Assembly (NCBI GenBank): GCA_003993805.1
Contig: RSEF01000004.1
Span: 70,123,424-70,187,423 of the forward strand
Length of the DNA: 64,000 nucleotides
Source of the DNA: Himantopus leucocephalus
Taxonomy: Eukaryota; Chordata; Aves; Charadriiformes; Recurvirostridae
Reading direction: 5' to 3'
Position numbers and translations under genes: made by a program. Numbering within the stretch: the stretch's first letter is position 1; every line of letters starts with the position of its first letter. Below the pieces are notes generated by a model. The model worked only from the letters and a program-made list of their open reading frames with translations, was not told where the DNA came from and did not search any database. This document shows, piece by piece, positions 49,996-63,303 of this stretch.

Positions 49996-52900
49996 ACATA
50001 AAAATAAGGGGCAGTGTTACAGTTTTTGCAGGCATGTCATCAAAAATATTATTTCTTTCTTTGTACTGAGCCACTTGCAGTCCGTAATACACTGCACAGA
50101 GATTTTATGTCTCCTTTTCCCCTCGGTTTCCAGCAAGGAAAACAAGTGCAAGTGAATCCACCCATGCTTGTGATACGTATACAGGCTATGTGTGAGAATT
50201 ATACCAACAATTACTGTTTAGGAGTGCTCAGCATGCAGATGCCACACAGAGCATTGAAAATGTATCACATAGTTATGGGAAACACAATAGGAATCTTTCT
50301 GCGAGTGAAATAATTATATTTTAGCCATGTTGGAACCAAACAATCTAGCCAGCTCTAAGTCTTTATTCACATGTAAAAAGATCATTTATGCATTGTAATG
50401 CACCCTTGTCCAAATAATTGTGCTGGAATATTGTATGAAAGTTTTTGAACAGCTCTGTAATAGCCGTACTGTTGGATGACAGCAGTATCATTAGTAGCCT
50501 GCATAAGTATTTCTAACCATGTGCAAATTCGTCTTTTATTCCATTGTAATTTATCACACAGTTTTCACCTTCTATATATTTCAAGAGAAATTAACTGTAC
50601 TTGAAATGCTTCCCAAGCCCAATCAGCTCCATGCACAGGTTAGATGACTTTATGTCAGTGTAGGGTGGAATTGTCACCATGTGCTGTTCCAAGGCCCTGA
50701 TCTACAGAAGGGTTCTGGAAGACAGGTCCAGAGGAGAGCCACAACACGAGGAAGGTTGCCGTTCAAGGTCTGTTTAACTGGTGAAGCACAGTGCTGGGTA
50801 AGGCAACGGGAGGCAGCTCTCAAAGGTCTCTAATGTGCCTATTTGAAACACTTCATGAGGTCCTTCAGCAAAGGTTCTTAAAACCTTTAAGCATCAAAAT
50901 CCTCTCATGAACAGTAACTGAATAAGAGAGAGGACATATATAATCAGTGTCATTTCTCCAGGAATGCAAATTGAAAAAAATATCCCTAAATACTTGTCCT
51001 GTCTTTATATGGTGTCCTCAAGCAACCTCCTGTGATGACCCATCGTTTGTTTGATCTGCTGTGGCTGTTTTTGTGGTCTTAAATAATGGAACAACACTGC
51101 TTCTAAGGCCTGCGCTAGCTCAAGTATCTTGAATAATACCCCCCAGTGAAAGTCTGAATGAGCTTGGCCTGATTAATTTAACAAACAAACAAAAAGATGA
51201 GACTTGACTTGGTAGAATGCAGAGTAACTTCCTATGCAGATAAAGGACTATGAATATTAAAGGACTTCAGTATAGTGGAGAAGGGCGTATTGCGTGCTCA
51301 GGGCATGAACGTAAACATATCCCCACCAGGCAAACAAACTTATAAAAGGGAGCATGCTTAGCTGCTGGTGTAAAGTTGCCAGGAAAGAGATGAATTGTCA
51401 GTCCCTTGACGTTTACAAGTTGAGACTGAATGCCTTTCAAGACGATATGCCTAAGGCAGTCATAAATTATGCTTTAGTCTAATTTATGTTACCAGCTTAA
51501 TATGAGTAAATAAGGTAAATGGGTGAAATAAACCTGTGACATTGAGAATAATCCAATTGTTCCTTAAGACATTAAATATCTGGAAAAATGGAGTGATCTC
51601 AAAGTCTGACTGAAACATTAACAAAATGAAGCAATGTTTGCAACTGCCATAAGCACATTTTCAAATGGGCTGTAGATTTTTTAGTAGGTATGTGCAGAGT
51701 AATTAATTTTCTTCCTTTTTATTTTGGCCAAGGTTTTGTGGAAGAGATATACTGCATTTCTGAAAGCAGTGTAGCCATCCCAAAATCAGCTGAGTGTTCT
51801 ATAGCACCTTTCACACATGCATGTGTGTAGTATACAAATAGCAACCATGGCTTGAATTTGATTGCATCTGTTGTGAAGCCCAACTTCTTGCTGACTTTTT
51901 CAAAAGAATTCAGTTGCACAAAGATTTAAAACATAGATTTGTAGGCCATTTCTTTTGTCGAAAAGACATTGCATCTTTCATTTGGAAAATCAACCCCCCT
52001 GTCCTTGTAGGATCTAATAGAAAGTATTTTCAAACGATAATTTTATTCTAGGCAGAAATCCAGACCACCATATTTGCTGCCTGAAAATATAATTTAGGAG
52101 TTGTAGTATATTCCCTAATTAAAAATATCATGTATGGTAGTGATTTTATTATTCATTTATTATCTGGACCATTGAACTAATCTGAAGAAAAGCAGCATTT
52201 GCCGGGGCACAAGTGAAGAGGTTTCGTTTCTGTTTTTGCAAACAAATAATTTGCTTTCCAGTAAAAGGGACGGTATTTTTTTTTGTTTGAAAAATAAGGA
52301 CTTACTATACCTTTCTATACAATTATTTTTAGACTTTAGATAAATACAGTTTATATTCCTTGTCTGGAGGAACTTACAGGATTACTTTCATGACCTTTGC
52401 GTTTTGTGGTATATGTGTAATACAGCTTAAAGGTAAATAAATAGGAATGAGAACCAAAAAAAACCTCATGTATAAAATCGTATGATTTTAACTGTAAGAG
52501 TAAAGCTAATTTTCAATCATTTGAAAGATATTGGAGTATATAAAACTTCAAAATCAGAAACTGTTGCTTTATAGTTATTTTCTGTTGCACCAAACCTACA
52601 AGTATAAACTCTTAGTTCATGAGTATCACAAGTTTTTGTCCATATCAATGGCGAGCAGAGTCAAGCTGTTACAGATTCAAGAGGCAGAGACTTGGCTCTG
52701 AAGCTCAGACTGTAGCAGTAGACCCAGGTGGGGTCTGAAGCTCCCCAGTTCAGTCCCTGTGGATGGCCCAAAGGCATAAATTAACAGATTCTTCCACATG
52801 GTGGAATATACTGGTGAATACTATATAATATATAAAATCCACTGTGTACTTTCCAAAAATTTGTCCGATTCCAAAAATGTTTTCAATTGTATTAAGTGGT

Positions 52901-55019
52901 CTGATGAAAGATCTTGGGCTGTTTTCCCTTAAACACTTGCACCTACAAATACTACTGCTTTTGCTCTTCTGAACATTCAGATGCTACCTGTATTTCATTA
53001 CCACTAAATTATGATGGACAAGGGTTCATTTCTTCTGAATTTTGTTAGACCTGCCTTATATTTTCCAGAAAAAATAAGCCATGTTTTCCAGACCATGTTT
53101 TTGAATTTTCATGGCTTTTTCACTACACATCTTTTAACTAAAACTTCTTTATCTCTACTCTCTAAAACCCTGAAATCAAGAACTCAAAAATCTCATTGTG
53201 TAGTATGTACATGCAGTCCATTTTTAGTTTCTTAGTAATTAGGTATAGGGTAAAAATTTTGAGATTCGGGACAAATCATTTGGAAAACTGAAGTCTGAAC
53301 CCTAGCACTGAACAATGCTGCAGTGACATCTGAGTGATCACCTTTCCTGGGTAGATTTCCAGATACTGAAGTTTTTTAGGCTTTATGAGAATTAAAATAA
53401 AATATCAAGTACGTATGTGTTCTCGAATCTCTTTCTTTTGGAAAATAGCATTATTTTTATTGTAAAAATTTCTCAATTAATTTTATTTTATGCTTTTGTT
53501 GTGCCGTGAGTGATGTTTTTTACAGTATACTACTTCTGCAATATGCTACAAAAATAAAAATCATTATTTTTATAATATAACCAAATTTATAATGATGTTT
53601 ATGCAGCTGAGTTCTAATTTTGATTCTGTATAGCTGAAACCAATGCAAGTTCCAAACTAATTCTTCCAGACTAATTGTTTGACTCATGGCACGGCATTGT
53701 ATTCAACAAATGCAGCATAAAATGTAAGGATTATGTAGACAAAGCTCAAAGGTAAACGCAGTGTTCCAGTCTGCTGACAAAACTTGCTTATTTGTGTTCA
53801 AATTCTGAACTGCTACACTTCAATAATTCCCTTTTACACCACAGAATATATCTGGAGTATTACACAGCATTTCTAACTTTTCTATCAAATACAACACAGA
53901 AATGATATTGCCCTTTTTTTTGTCGAGTGCTGTCTCACAGAGAAGTGGGAAGATACAGGGACAAGATAGCCTGAAGCCCAGGATAGGGTTATGGCCACGA
54001 ACCATTTTGGTTTTTCTCAGCATGAGTTTGCTAATTCGCATGTTAATTGGTGTTCACATATCATCACTTTGTCATTAGGAATCCAGTTACTGCATTCAAG
54101 CCCAATATTAGGAAGACTGTCTCACCATGTTTTCTGTTGGCACAGGATACTTTTCCTCTCTCTCTCTCAAAAAGAAGTAAGCCAATACTGGAGTGAAAAT
54201 GCCAGTTATAAAGGCTTATACATATACATGTGTACCAAAATTTGTTATAGTTCATGTGCTAATAAAATTAAATAAGAAACTTCTGTACGTATCTCTTAAA
54301 TCCATTACTAAATACAGCTTTACCTTTGGAGAAAACTAGATCAAGCCATTTAGTGTTGTCTAACATTAGGTCATAAACAACAATTTTTTTTCCTTCATGC
54401 TTAAGTAGCTTAAACCATTAATCCTTATGCAAAATGTAAATGTTTATATTAGACAATTAGACAAACAAAGCTTTGTTGTGCTCTTGTTCTCTCTCTCTTC
54501 CAATATACACCTGATTTATTATTCAATGAATTTTGGCTTTCATATTTTTTCTTTCTGCTCTGTAACTCTGCAGATTGAAAATCCAGATGTATGTTCTAGA
54601 TGATACTAGGGAAAACCACATTTTCTTCTGGCTGGAAATTTTATGCAAGTGTTTATTTACATTCAAATCTGAATTTCTATCTATTTTGGATTTTTCTAAT
54701 GGAATAGCTAAAAGTTATTGGTTGAAGGTTTAATGCTATTCCTTACACTAACAGACAAAATACGTTAATTGCAACTCTACCTGCATTAAGCCCCCCAAAA
54801 TGCGGAATTGTTGTGGAAACTAATACCTCAGTGTGGTGAAGTGAAAAATTCTTGCCTGATACTTATTAAACCAAAGGAAGCCAGGGATAATCATCTCGGA
54901 ATGGTGTAAGATGACGTATTCTTTTATAAAAAGTGAAAACGGATGGGAGCATATCTGCAGGCACTTTGGAGAAGAGGTTTAAGATCTAAAACAATCTCGT
55001 TAATTGGTGATTTGGTCTG
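49996..55019. other. Intronic DNA, nothing firmly recognised
   Basis: AT-rich sequence. A short piece at about 50715-50740 (CAGGTCCAGAGGAGAGCCAC) resembles a CR1 word but is too short to call. No exon or RNA gene is supported. Confidence 0.45.
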
Positions 55020-55735
55020 AAAAGCAGGATGCAGTTCAAGCAGGACAAATGCAAATTACTGCACTTCAGTAAGAATAATCAGCTGAGCAATGAAAGACAG
55101 AAACTGGCTAGCTAGGCAAAAGTTGCAGAAAAAAAAAATTTGGGATATTTTATTGAAGGGAACACCAGTTGCCAAATTCATATTGTTGTGAGGGGGGAAA
55201 AAATGCAAAAGAAAAAAATCCAGACATCTGGTATCCTGGTTTGAGTTATTGCATTTCANTATCTGGTATTCTGGTTTCAGTTATTGCATTTCAAACAAAA
55301 TAGTGACCAGCTAAAGAGGCTATAGACAAAAGTACGGAGAGTGATCAGAGGTCTAGAAAACATGACNCATCTGGTATCCTGGTTTGAGTTATTGCATTTC
55401 AAACAAAATAGTGACCAGCTAAAGAGGCTGTAGACAAAAGTACGGAGAGTGATCAGAGGTCTAGAAAACATGACCTGAGGAGGAAGGAAATAATCTGTTT
55501 CCTTCATCCAAAGACAAGAAGTAACGAGATAATGTTGCAACAAGGGATTTGTAGACATTAGGAAATATTTTCTAACTAAGATAGACTGAAGAGAGCTGTT
55601 GTGGAATATTCATCACTGGAGTTTTTTATGAATGGGTTACACAAAGGCCTGTGAGGATGATTTTGGTGCAGCTGATACTGACTTGGGAGGAAGAAATATG
55701 GGTTACTTCCAGTTCTATTTTATATGGTTCGTAAA
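55020..55735 (+). mobile_element. Degenerate ancient CR1 LINE, sense
   Basis: The order of weak matches follows the CR1 ORF2 tail and 3' UTR: AAATGCAAATTACTGCACTT, then GAGAGTGATCAGAGGTCTAG, then GGAATATTCATCACTGGAG and ATGAATGGGTTACACAAAGG. The canonical 3' terminus is not visible, and all frames are broken. The copy is much older than the other CR1s except that at 9105. Part of it is repeated by an assembly artefact. It is the only intronic CR1 seen in the same orientation as SGCZ. Confidence 0.55.
55225..55474. repeat. Three successive copies around Ns at 55259 and 55367
   Basis: A 34-base piece (55225-55258), a 107-base copy (55260-55366) and another 107-base copy (55368-55474) all start with the same ATCTGGTATYCTGGTTT word. 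The two long copies differ at about five positions. Lone Ns lie exactly at both joins. Confidence 0.87.
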
Positions 55736-58700
55736 TATGGGTATTCCAGCATGGGGTAACATAAAAGGAAGAGAATAAGCTTAAAAAGAAGCAAACAAAA
55801 CCTTCTAGTTCAAAATAATTACTTGCTTTTTGTTTTAAGCATTTTTACTATTTTTTTATTACTGTGTAATTCAGGTCTGCTTTGCCACTTAAACTGACAT
55901 CAAATGCCACCACAGGTTTTTCCTGCACAGCCCCTGCTGCATGATAGGAACTGCCCAGAGAGATCTATAAATACATTACTTTATCTTCCCTTGTATTTCT
56001 CCTTAAAACTTACCATGGCTCTGAGGCTTACCCGGTCTTCAGCAAGTTACACCCTTGGAATGTTGTAAGAAAAATTGTTATTTTGTGGTTTCCAGGGGGA
56101 GAACCTCCCTTTTTTTTTTTCTCTTTCCTTTTCTCTTTCCACATTTATTACTTGCAGCACAACAATATGTCTTTAGATGTCTGAAGAATCTGAGAAATCT
56201 CTCAAAATACTGTCTCCCAGGCCAAATGCCAATGTTCCACAGGAATGCCCACTGCTTTTATCAATATTGCTATAAAATCCAAGTCTCAGCTCACTGGAGT
56301 TTGTTTGTTAGCTGATTTATGTTTCTAGTCAAAATGTATTGAAAGCAGAAAATGGAGCTGAATGTCTTCAAAAAAGAAGTGGAGTACAAATTGAAACTCT
56401 GAACACAGGAAAAGCTTTCTAATCTCACTGTTTCCTTCAGACTGTATTACTTCAACATTTTATTCTTCCTTGAACATGTTTTCAACCTTCTTTGATTTTT
56501 TGCCACTTTAGGAGGAAGTCTGTTTCCTTGGCAAGATTACCTTGGGAAATTATATTTTCATATACTCCACTGCAATGTACTCAAATGATGCTTAGATATA
56601 AGATTGCCTATAATTTACAATTGCCAAAATTCTACAGAAATGAAACAAATGAAGGGAATTTCTACTCTTCAGTCTCTCAGATCCAGCACTGACATCTAAA
56701 ACAACTCTCTCCGGTTCTTTATTTTACCCTGTTCTCCCAAGCTTGCTGTAGCTCTTCTATCCTTATGCTGTACCCCTACACATCTGAAACCAGAATTGCA
56801 GCCCAGTCCTGTGTCTGCTATGCACTGCACACCCACCTCACATTTGCCCTGTTTTCTAAATCCTTTCTGTCCCCGTGTGCTCAGGCAGGAGAGGAGGTCC
56901 TCAAACTAAGTCCTTGTGACTGGCTCCCATGCATGTCAGCTTCTCCCATGACTGCTCTCCTCTTCACATATTTTCTCCCAGGTACAACTTCTTCCACACA
57001 GTCATGATAAATCCCTAGGCAGAGAAAATACGCTTGTCCAGTAAGCCTATATAGAGAACACAAGTTTTAGAAGCGCATTTCTGAAAAAAGAAGTGGAGAG
57101 GAGTAAGGAAAAAAAATGGGTCACACGATTTGCTGATGCAGTGTAGGACTTCTGTGTTATATCACACACTCTTGCTGCCTTTAGCAGGAAACCAAATATG
57201 TTTTGCTTCCTGAGGTAGTGGGAGTATGGTATCAAGGAAAGGAAGGGAGAGGAACCTTTTATAGCACAGTTCCTCTTTTATGGAAATCATGAATTAAAAC
57301 ACTCCACAAGACTGAATTTCTCATTCATGGCCTCTGTTCCCCACAGATGGATGAAAAGTGGATAATTATAAGTGAGGAAGTCAGAAGACCTGGTGCTGTA
57401 AGTACCATTGCTGTGAGTCATGAGCCTGGAGCGAATGTCTTTGCGGCAACTTGGTATATCTTACTCTATCCATGAGGTTATTCATTCCACAGCAGTAATC
57501 AGCAGCAGTCAGTCTTGTTCCGTATATATTCTTCTCTAGTACAGAAAAAGATGTCAGTGTAGAGATACCTTTCTTTGACTTTGGAGACTGCTTTAACTGG
57601 TGATAACTATTAGACTCCTTTTTCAGACATACAGAAATTGTGTGAGATTAACGAATGTATCTGATGGAGCATCAAGCTTGACTTACCAAGAAGTTCTTTC
57701 TTTAAGGGGAGCTGATCAACAGGCCCCATTATCACAAGCAATCTGCCCCCTTTGGCTACTTAAGTGTAATTTGCCAGGTGGTTGAAAACTTGATCATCTG
57801 CTAGAAACTGATTTGTTTTAATTTTTTTTTTAATTTTTTTGGAACAGACTGGCATATTTCTTTCCACAGTCACAGATATTAAACTAGACATTTGTGGCAC
57901 ATGTCCAAGTTCAAAAAATACTGATTCCTAGCCCATGAGTAATATTTTTCTCCTGTACTGGAGAAGGTCCGACTGCTCTTCAGTTCATAAACTCCTTAGA
58001 TATTTTGTCTGTCTATAATTTTATCTCCAAGCTTGTCTGACTCAAAGCATCACCCTGGATTCTGGCCCCAAACCCATGCATTTCTTGAGTTTGATGCAGG
58101 TATCAGTACTGACTCTATAGCACTAATCAATAGAACTACTCACTTAAAGACATAGTAAGGTGCTTTCTTTCACCCTATTCAGTCTTTCTAATTTAGTTGT
58201 AGATGAGAAAATAACTGAATTTTCCAAGATATAATTTTTGTACAATTTTTATTGAAACAATTTACAAATCAGGCTGTTTGATAATCTTGCTCTTTCTGGC
58301 AAGATTCTGGAACAAAATGAATCAATACAAAGCAAACTCTAGATTGCTAAGGTGCATTGCGTTCTTCCACTGGTGACTTTTAAACCCAGTTGTAATTCTC
58401 CACATGCAACAAACACATTTTTCATGATGCCCATATGTCAAAGTTTTTTAAATTATTCTCACAGTTTATGATATTTTTGTGTTTCTCCTTGACTGTTTTC
58501 ATGTAATTTGCTAACACTAGACAAACGGCAGTGACAAAGATTATTTCACAAATGGAGCACCTTGCTTCTCTGGCTATTTACTGTTTTGTGTAATTCCCCC
58601 CATTTTTAGACTTTAGGCAGGTCATTGGGGAAGATGGAGAAAAAAAAGCCACAATTTCTCAGTTCTTTTTCTCTGTATAAGAATATACGTATTTTTTTGC

Positions 58701-61035
58701 TAAGGCAGATCTTGACTGACATTCACTGTTGGCTTTTTGGTATATCTGGAGCATCAGAAGCTCCATGTGGCCAAGCAGCTGCAGGGCAGGAACACTTGAG
58801 CAACGGTCAACAGTTTGACTTTTGTGTCAAAAAGTTCATTGACTGCATAAACTTAAGAAAGCCAGTGAAATATATGGCTGAATAACCACGGAGTCAAAAC
58901 TTTGTAAAAGTGTAAAATTCACGTTTATTGAGATAAATGTGAAAAGACAGCTAATCGTGGAATTAAGATAACTTCCATAGTTAAAATAATTTCTAGAGAT
59001 TACTTTAGAAATTACAGTTGCAGAAATTTCTTTTGCTTAATTTAGAAACAACAGATTTTAGCTTTTATTTAGTTGTGTAGTCAAATATTAGTTCACCTAA
59101 TGGATAATTTATAGGAAAAAGAAGGAAAAAAAGAGATGAAACTAAATAGGTTGGAATATGTATATAATATGCGTCTTGTGGAAAGAGATGAAAAAGGCTG
59201 TTTTTCCCACTATTGGTGATAGAATAAGATTATCTTAGCCAGGAAGACAAATTTAGCCAATGATACTAGCACAAAAATTAGCAAAGAAAAAATGGATTTT
59301 GCAATAAATACAATGATTCAACCAACTCGCTATAGTTTAGATTCCTCAATGATAAAATAAAATTAGGAAGCTGCAGAACAGCATGAATTCTTTAATAACC
59401 ATCGTTCTATGCTTCGCATAAAGTAAATGGCCAGTTAACAGAAAATTGTCTACTGTCCTGTTCTTTAAAGAAGGGGCTTTTAGTTCATCAGCTTATTTTA
59501 AGGCTGTAAGAGTACTTGCACAAAATGACTAGAAACCTTTTAGCTAGAATGCTTGGCATGTATTATATTACCGTGGATTTGGCAATTGACTTCAATTATT
59601 ATTCTTGTTACAATTTTCCATGTAGAATATAATCTGTTAATGTTGTCCGCCTAATGTTACTGAAAGCTTGACTATATGTTTTTTCAGTTTGTTCAGTCAC
59701 TGGTGAGAAATTTTATTACCGTGTCTTTTGTTAGATTTAGAACCGAAATTGACTGACATTAAATGGCAGAAGTATTTTGTAAAAGATGTTAAAAGTTTGC
59801 ACTTCTGTTTTTGAAAGTAACTGAGTCCAAAAGCACTCAAAAATCTTGTTGAATGTTCACTTACAGCTAAAAATTCTAAGACTGCAACACCCCAAATCCT
59901 AAGCAGCTCAAAACTTCAGTCTCTAACGTGTTCTCAGTGAAGTTCTTTCTATGGGAACACTGCTGAAAAATTGATTGACTCCTTTGAACTATGGTATGTC
60001 CAGTGAAAATATTGTAAGCTGGCATTTTACCAAGTTGCTAGTTCTTCTGTCACAGGGAGGAAAAAGTGACATTCCTCCTCCCTGTCCCTTCTGTAGTAGG
60101 TGGCCATTAATTTTATATAATCAGTCCTTACATTTTAATCTGTAATAGAAGCAGTAGAAAGTGTGATCAGAAGTTTGCACAAAGTTGTGTCTTTTCAGAT
60201 TAAAAAAGAGCTCTTCAAAAGGTGTCGATAGGAAAAGAACTTACAAACGTGACTTGTTAATTGGTTGTGGTAGAAATGTGTGCCTGATTTCTAATTTCAA
60301 TATGTGTCACTTTAGCTTCTAACCTTTGCTTCTTGTTTAATTTTCTCAGCTAGATTAAAGAGCTCTTTACTACCTAGTTTTTTCTCTCTGTGGAGATACT
60401 TTCATAGAGTAATCAAATTGTTCCTCATACTTTTTGTTACAAGAAACAGTGTGAGCTCTTTGAACCTGTAATTGTAAACAGCTTCTCAGGTATTCAAGTT
60501 TTATTTGTGGCTTTCTTTCAACATAGTTCACAATCCTTCAGCATCCATTTTGAGGAGGGAGTATCAGAACTTTTGAGATCTTTCTGATGAGCAGAAAAGT
60601 CAGATACACTGCACGGTCTACCTCAGAGTACATATATATATATGCAAATACATTTATATCTATATTTATACATGTGTGTTTGTGTGTGTATGCAGAGGTT
60701 ATATTAGTTCTTTTCGTGATGGAATTTCATGGATGACTTGGGTTCACGAGCATCTTTTCATTGTTGGCCAATGCTTTACAGAGCACTAGTCCATTCTTTT
60801 CTCTGTTTAGTCTGTATTTAATTTGTAACTTTCGTTCCTAGGCAGGTATGTATGTATGTGAATTTTGTATTATTCAGATTCAGAGAGTCAACAGAGGCTC
60901 TGCCTCTTGTAGTACGCAATATCACAGCTCTTGAGGTGACATACCGCAGCTGTGTGGTACAGTGTGCGCCGTTCTCCATGTGCGGCGTTTCTTTCCTTGG
61001 TCATGCAGACCAGAAGGGTCACATTACATCTTCTA
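55736..61035. other. Intronic DNA, nothing firmly recognised
   Basis: AT-rich intron with simple sequence at 56110-56122 (T-run) and a TA/GT-rich microsatellite at 60634-60692. No exon, RNA gene or transposon can be supported. Confidence 0.5.
60634..60692. repeat. TA and GT microsatellite
   Basis: ATATATATATATG followed by TTTATATCTATATTTATA and a short (GT)n run. It is likely length-polymorphic. Confidence 0.8.
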
Positions 61036-61362
61036 GCGTGATCCCAATATTGACAACAACGAACATGGAAGGAAACAATGACTTAACTTCTCCAACAGGT
61101 AACATAAACGTTTTTTTTTTTAGTTTAGTTAGTAAACTGTATCTTTGTGGTTTGTTACTGGGTGGCAGTGATATTCACTGGTNGGCGTGATCCCAATATT
61201 GACAACAACAAACATGGAAGGAAACAATGACTTAACTTCTCCAACAGGTAACTTAAACGTATTTTTTTTTAGTTTATTTTTCCACAGTGAGATTCTTAAT
61301 GCATAATTTCTGTAAACAGTATCTTTGTGGTTTGTTACTGGGTGGCAGTGATATTCACTGGT
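61036..61362. repeat. Adjacent copies around N at 61183 with an indel
   Basis: 61036-61182 and 61185-61362 share both ends (GCGTGATCCCAATATTGACA at the left, GGCAGTGATATTCACTGGT at the right). The second copy has about 30 extra bases in the middle (around TTTTTCCACAGTGAGATTC). The join is a lone N. Two alleles differing by an indel and placed in tandem would look like this. Confidence 0.85.
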
Positions 61363-61580
61363 ACCCAGTGGCAGACACCACAAAAGATCTTAGAGAATCC
61401 AAACTTTTATCAGTGCTTCAATAAAATTATAAAAGTGTGAACCTCAGCAGCAGGAAAATGGAGTGATACTATCTTGGAATCTGTCCCTCAGCAAAATAAT
61501 ACCTGAAAGCACATGAAAGCACACGGTAAATATGTGTTTCAACTACTCAGTGATGCACATACCATTGATCTGATTTTTAA

Positions 61581-61585
61581 AGTGC
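61581..61585. repeat. Left target-site duplication of the LTR
   Basis: AGTGC directly left of the LTR, identical to 62153-62157 on the right. Confidence 0.88.
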
Positions 61586-62152
61586 TGTTGTGGTTTAACC
61601 CCAGCCAACAACCAGGACCACACAGCTGCTCGCTTACTCCTCCCAGTGGGATGGGGGAGAGAATCGGAAGAATAAAAGTGAGAAAAAGTTATGGGTTGAG
61701 ATAAAGACAGTTTAATAGGTAAAGCAAAAGCTGTCCATGGAAGCAGAACAAGGAGTTAATTCACAACCTCCTGTGGGCAGGCAGGTGCTCAGCCATCTCC
61801 AGGACAGCAGGGCTCCATCACGCACACCGGTTACTGGGGAAAACAAACACCATCACTCCAAGCGTGCCCCCCTTCCCTCTTCTTTATATGCTGGGCATGA
61901 TATCGTACGGTATAGAATATCCCTTTGGTCAGTTGGGGTCAGTTGTCCCGGCTGTGTGTCCTCCCAACTTTTTGTGCCCTCCCAGCCTGCTCACTGGCGG
62001 GGCGGTGTGAGGAGCAGAAAAGGCCTTGAGAGCTCAGCAACAACCGAAAACATCAGTGCACTACCAACACCACTCTCATCCCAAATCCAAAACATGGCCC
62101 CAGAGCAGCTGCTAGTGAGAAAGTTAAGTCCATCTCAGCTGAAACCATGACA
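61586..62152 (-). mobile_element. Solo LTR, ERV3/ERVL-like endogenous retrovirus
   Basis: The 567-bp element is bounded by imperfect inverted ends (TGTTGTGGTTT / AAACCATGACA) and flanked by the 5-bp target duplication AGTGC at 61581-61585 and 62153-62157. A 5-bp duplication fits the ERV3/ERVL class. On the minus strand it has a TATA box (GCATATAAAG, 61882-61891) and then an ATTAAA polyadenylation signal (61711-61716), which fixes the orientation as antisense to SGCZ. The sequence matches a high-copy avian LTR known to me from neoavian genomes. No internal retroviral sequence adjoins it, so the provirus was lost by LTR-LTR recombination. Frames within it are not genes. Confidence 0.9.
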
Positions 62153-62157
62153 AGTGC
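62153..62157. repeat. Right target-site duplication of the LTR
   Basis: AGTGC directly right of the LTR, identical to the left copy. Its intactness suggests a fairly young or slowly evolving insertion. Confidence 0.88.
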
Positions 62158-63133
62158 CTCTATATTTTTCATAGTATTCTTAAAGCGATGAATAAATTAT
62201 GAAACTTGTCACTGTACATAATGTATTCACATCGTGACTGTAAATCCTTGAACCGTAACACCACATTTATCATCTGTCTTGTCACATTTGCTGTAATATT
62301 TTCATCTTGGGCTGTGATTATAGGTAGGTTCTAGTTATGGAGACTTTCTGGATTTATGAAGTGAAAATTTAGCTACTGAAATACTATATAATTTTAAAGC
62401 TCAAATATTGAGTGTTCTTAGTTTTCTTGCTTTGTGCAGATTTCAGCAACAATATGACATATCTCATAGTAGCATTTAATAACTGTACAGTATGCTCCCT
62501 GCAGTACTGTGTAGCTCTTTATGAGCCAAGAAAATATGTAAAGCACTTACTGAGTGACTCTTTCCTAGGTGAACACCAGTGCTGTGGAGCTAACATATTA
62601 AAATGCATTAAACACATTGAGATTAATGAAGTACTGTCTTTTCATGTCCAGTGGGTGCCGTATTAAGCTTTTGTTTAGGCAGGTATAGAGGTGGATTTAC
62701 AGTAACTATGAAAGAACGATCAACTTAGATTGCTTAGGATTCAGTACCAGATTGATAGCCACAGGCATAATTCCTGTGCTTTTTACCAGTCTCACCGCTA
62801 TCAGAAGGACTCTGTGTTCCTGCTAGTTGACTTTCAACATTACAGTCTGCCTCCTTTTTTGGCATAAAGCAGAAAAACAGATTTCCTCCAAAGAAATGGC
62901 AAAATTGTAAAATACAGGAACTATAGAACATGTTGCATACCCTGCTGCTAATATCTGTGTCTGAGCTGTAAGCAGCGTTCCCATTCACTCTGAAGTATGC
63001 TGAAAAAATAAGTATACAAAGTTTATATTGAAATTTTGGTGGAAATGGAACAGGTATAAAATATCCTCAAATGAAAGCAGTATTTTCTTCTTTTTTTTTT
63101 TTTTTTNTTTTTTGTGTGTGTGTGTTTGTTACT
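62158..63133. other. Intronic DNA, nothing further recognised
   Basis: AT-rich sequence ending in a T-run with a single N at 63107 and a short (GT)n. No gene or transposon supported. Confidence 0.5.
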
Positions 63134-63303
63134 GAATCATAGAGCATAGGGTAACTCAGGAGGTTTGCAGCCCAAATTTATGAAAGGAGATCAGACAAGC
63201 TTGCTCAGGGCTTTACCCAGCCGGGTTTTGCACAGTCTCTTTGGGAAACCTGCTCCGCTGCTGGACTGTCCTCACAGTGAAAAAGGGCTTTGTTATATCC
63301 CAT
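63134..63303 (-). mobile_element. Old CR1 LINE 3' fragment
   Basis: The reverse-complement CR1 end is diverged but clear: GAATCATAGAGCATAGGGTA, then TTGCTCAGGGCTTTACCCAG, then TCTTTGGGAAACCTGCTCCG and CTCACAGTGAAAAAGGGCTT. It belongs to a different subfamily from the other copies and is intermediate in age. A T-rich and GT-rich tract lies at its left. Confidence 0.75.

Noticed and set aside
50690..50760. Possible CR1 fragment
   Set aside because: Only about 20 bases resemble CR1, and the flanks do not continue the match in either direction.
54150..54172. CT-rich tract as a splice acceptor for an exon
   Set aside because: No open conserved coding sequence follows it, and it is a simple (CT)n run.
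61737..62150. 137-codon open frame
   Set aside because: It lies wholly inside the solo LTR, opposite to the LTR's own orientation.
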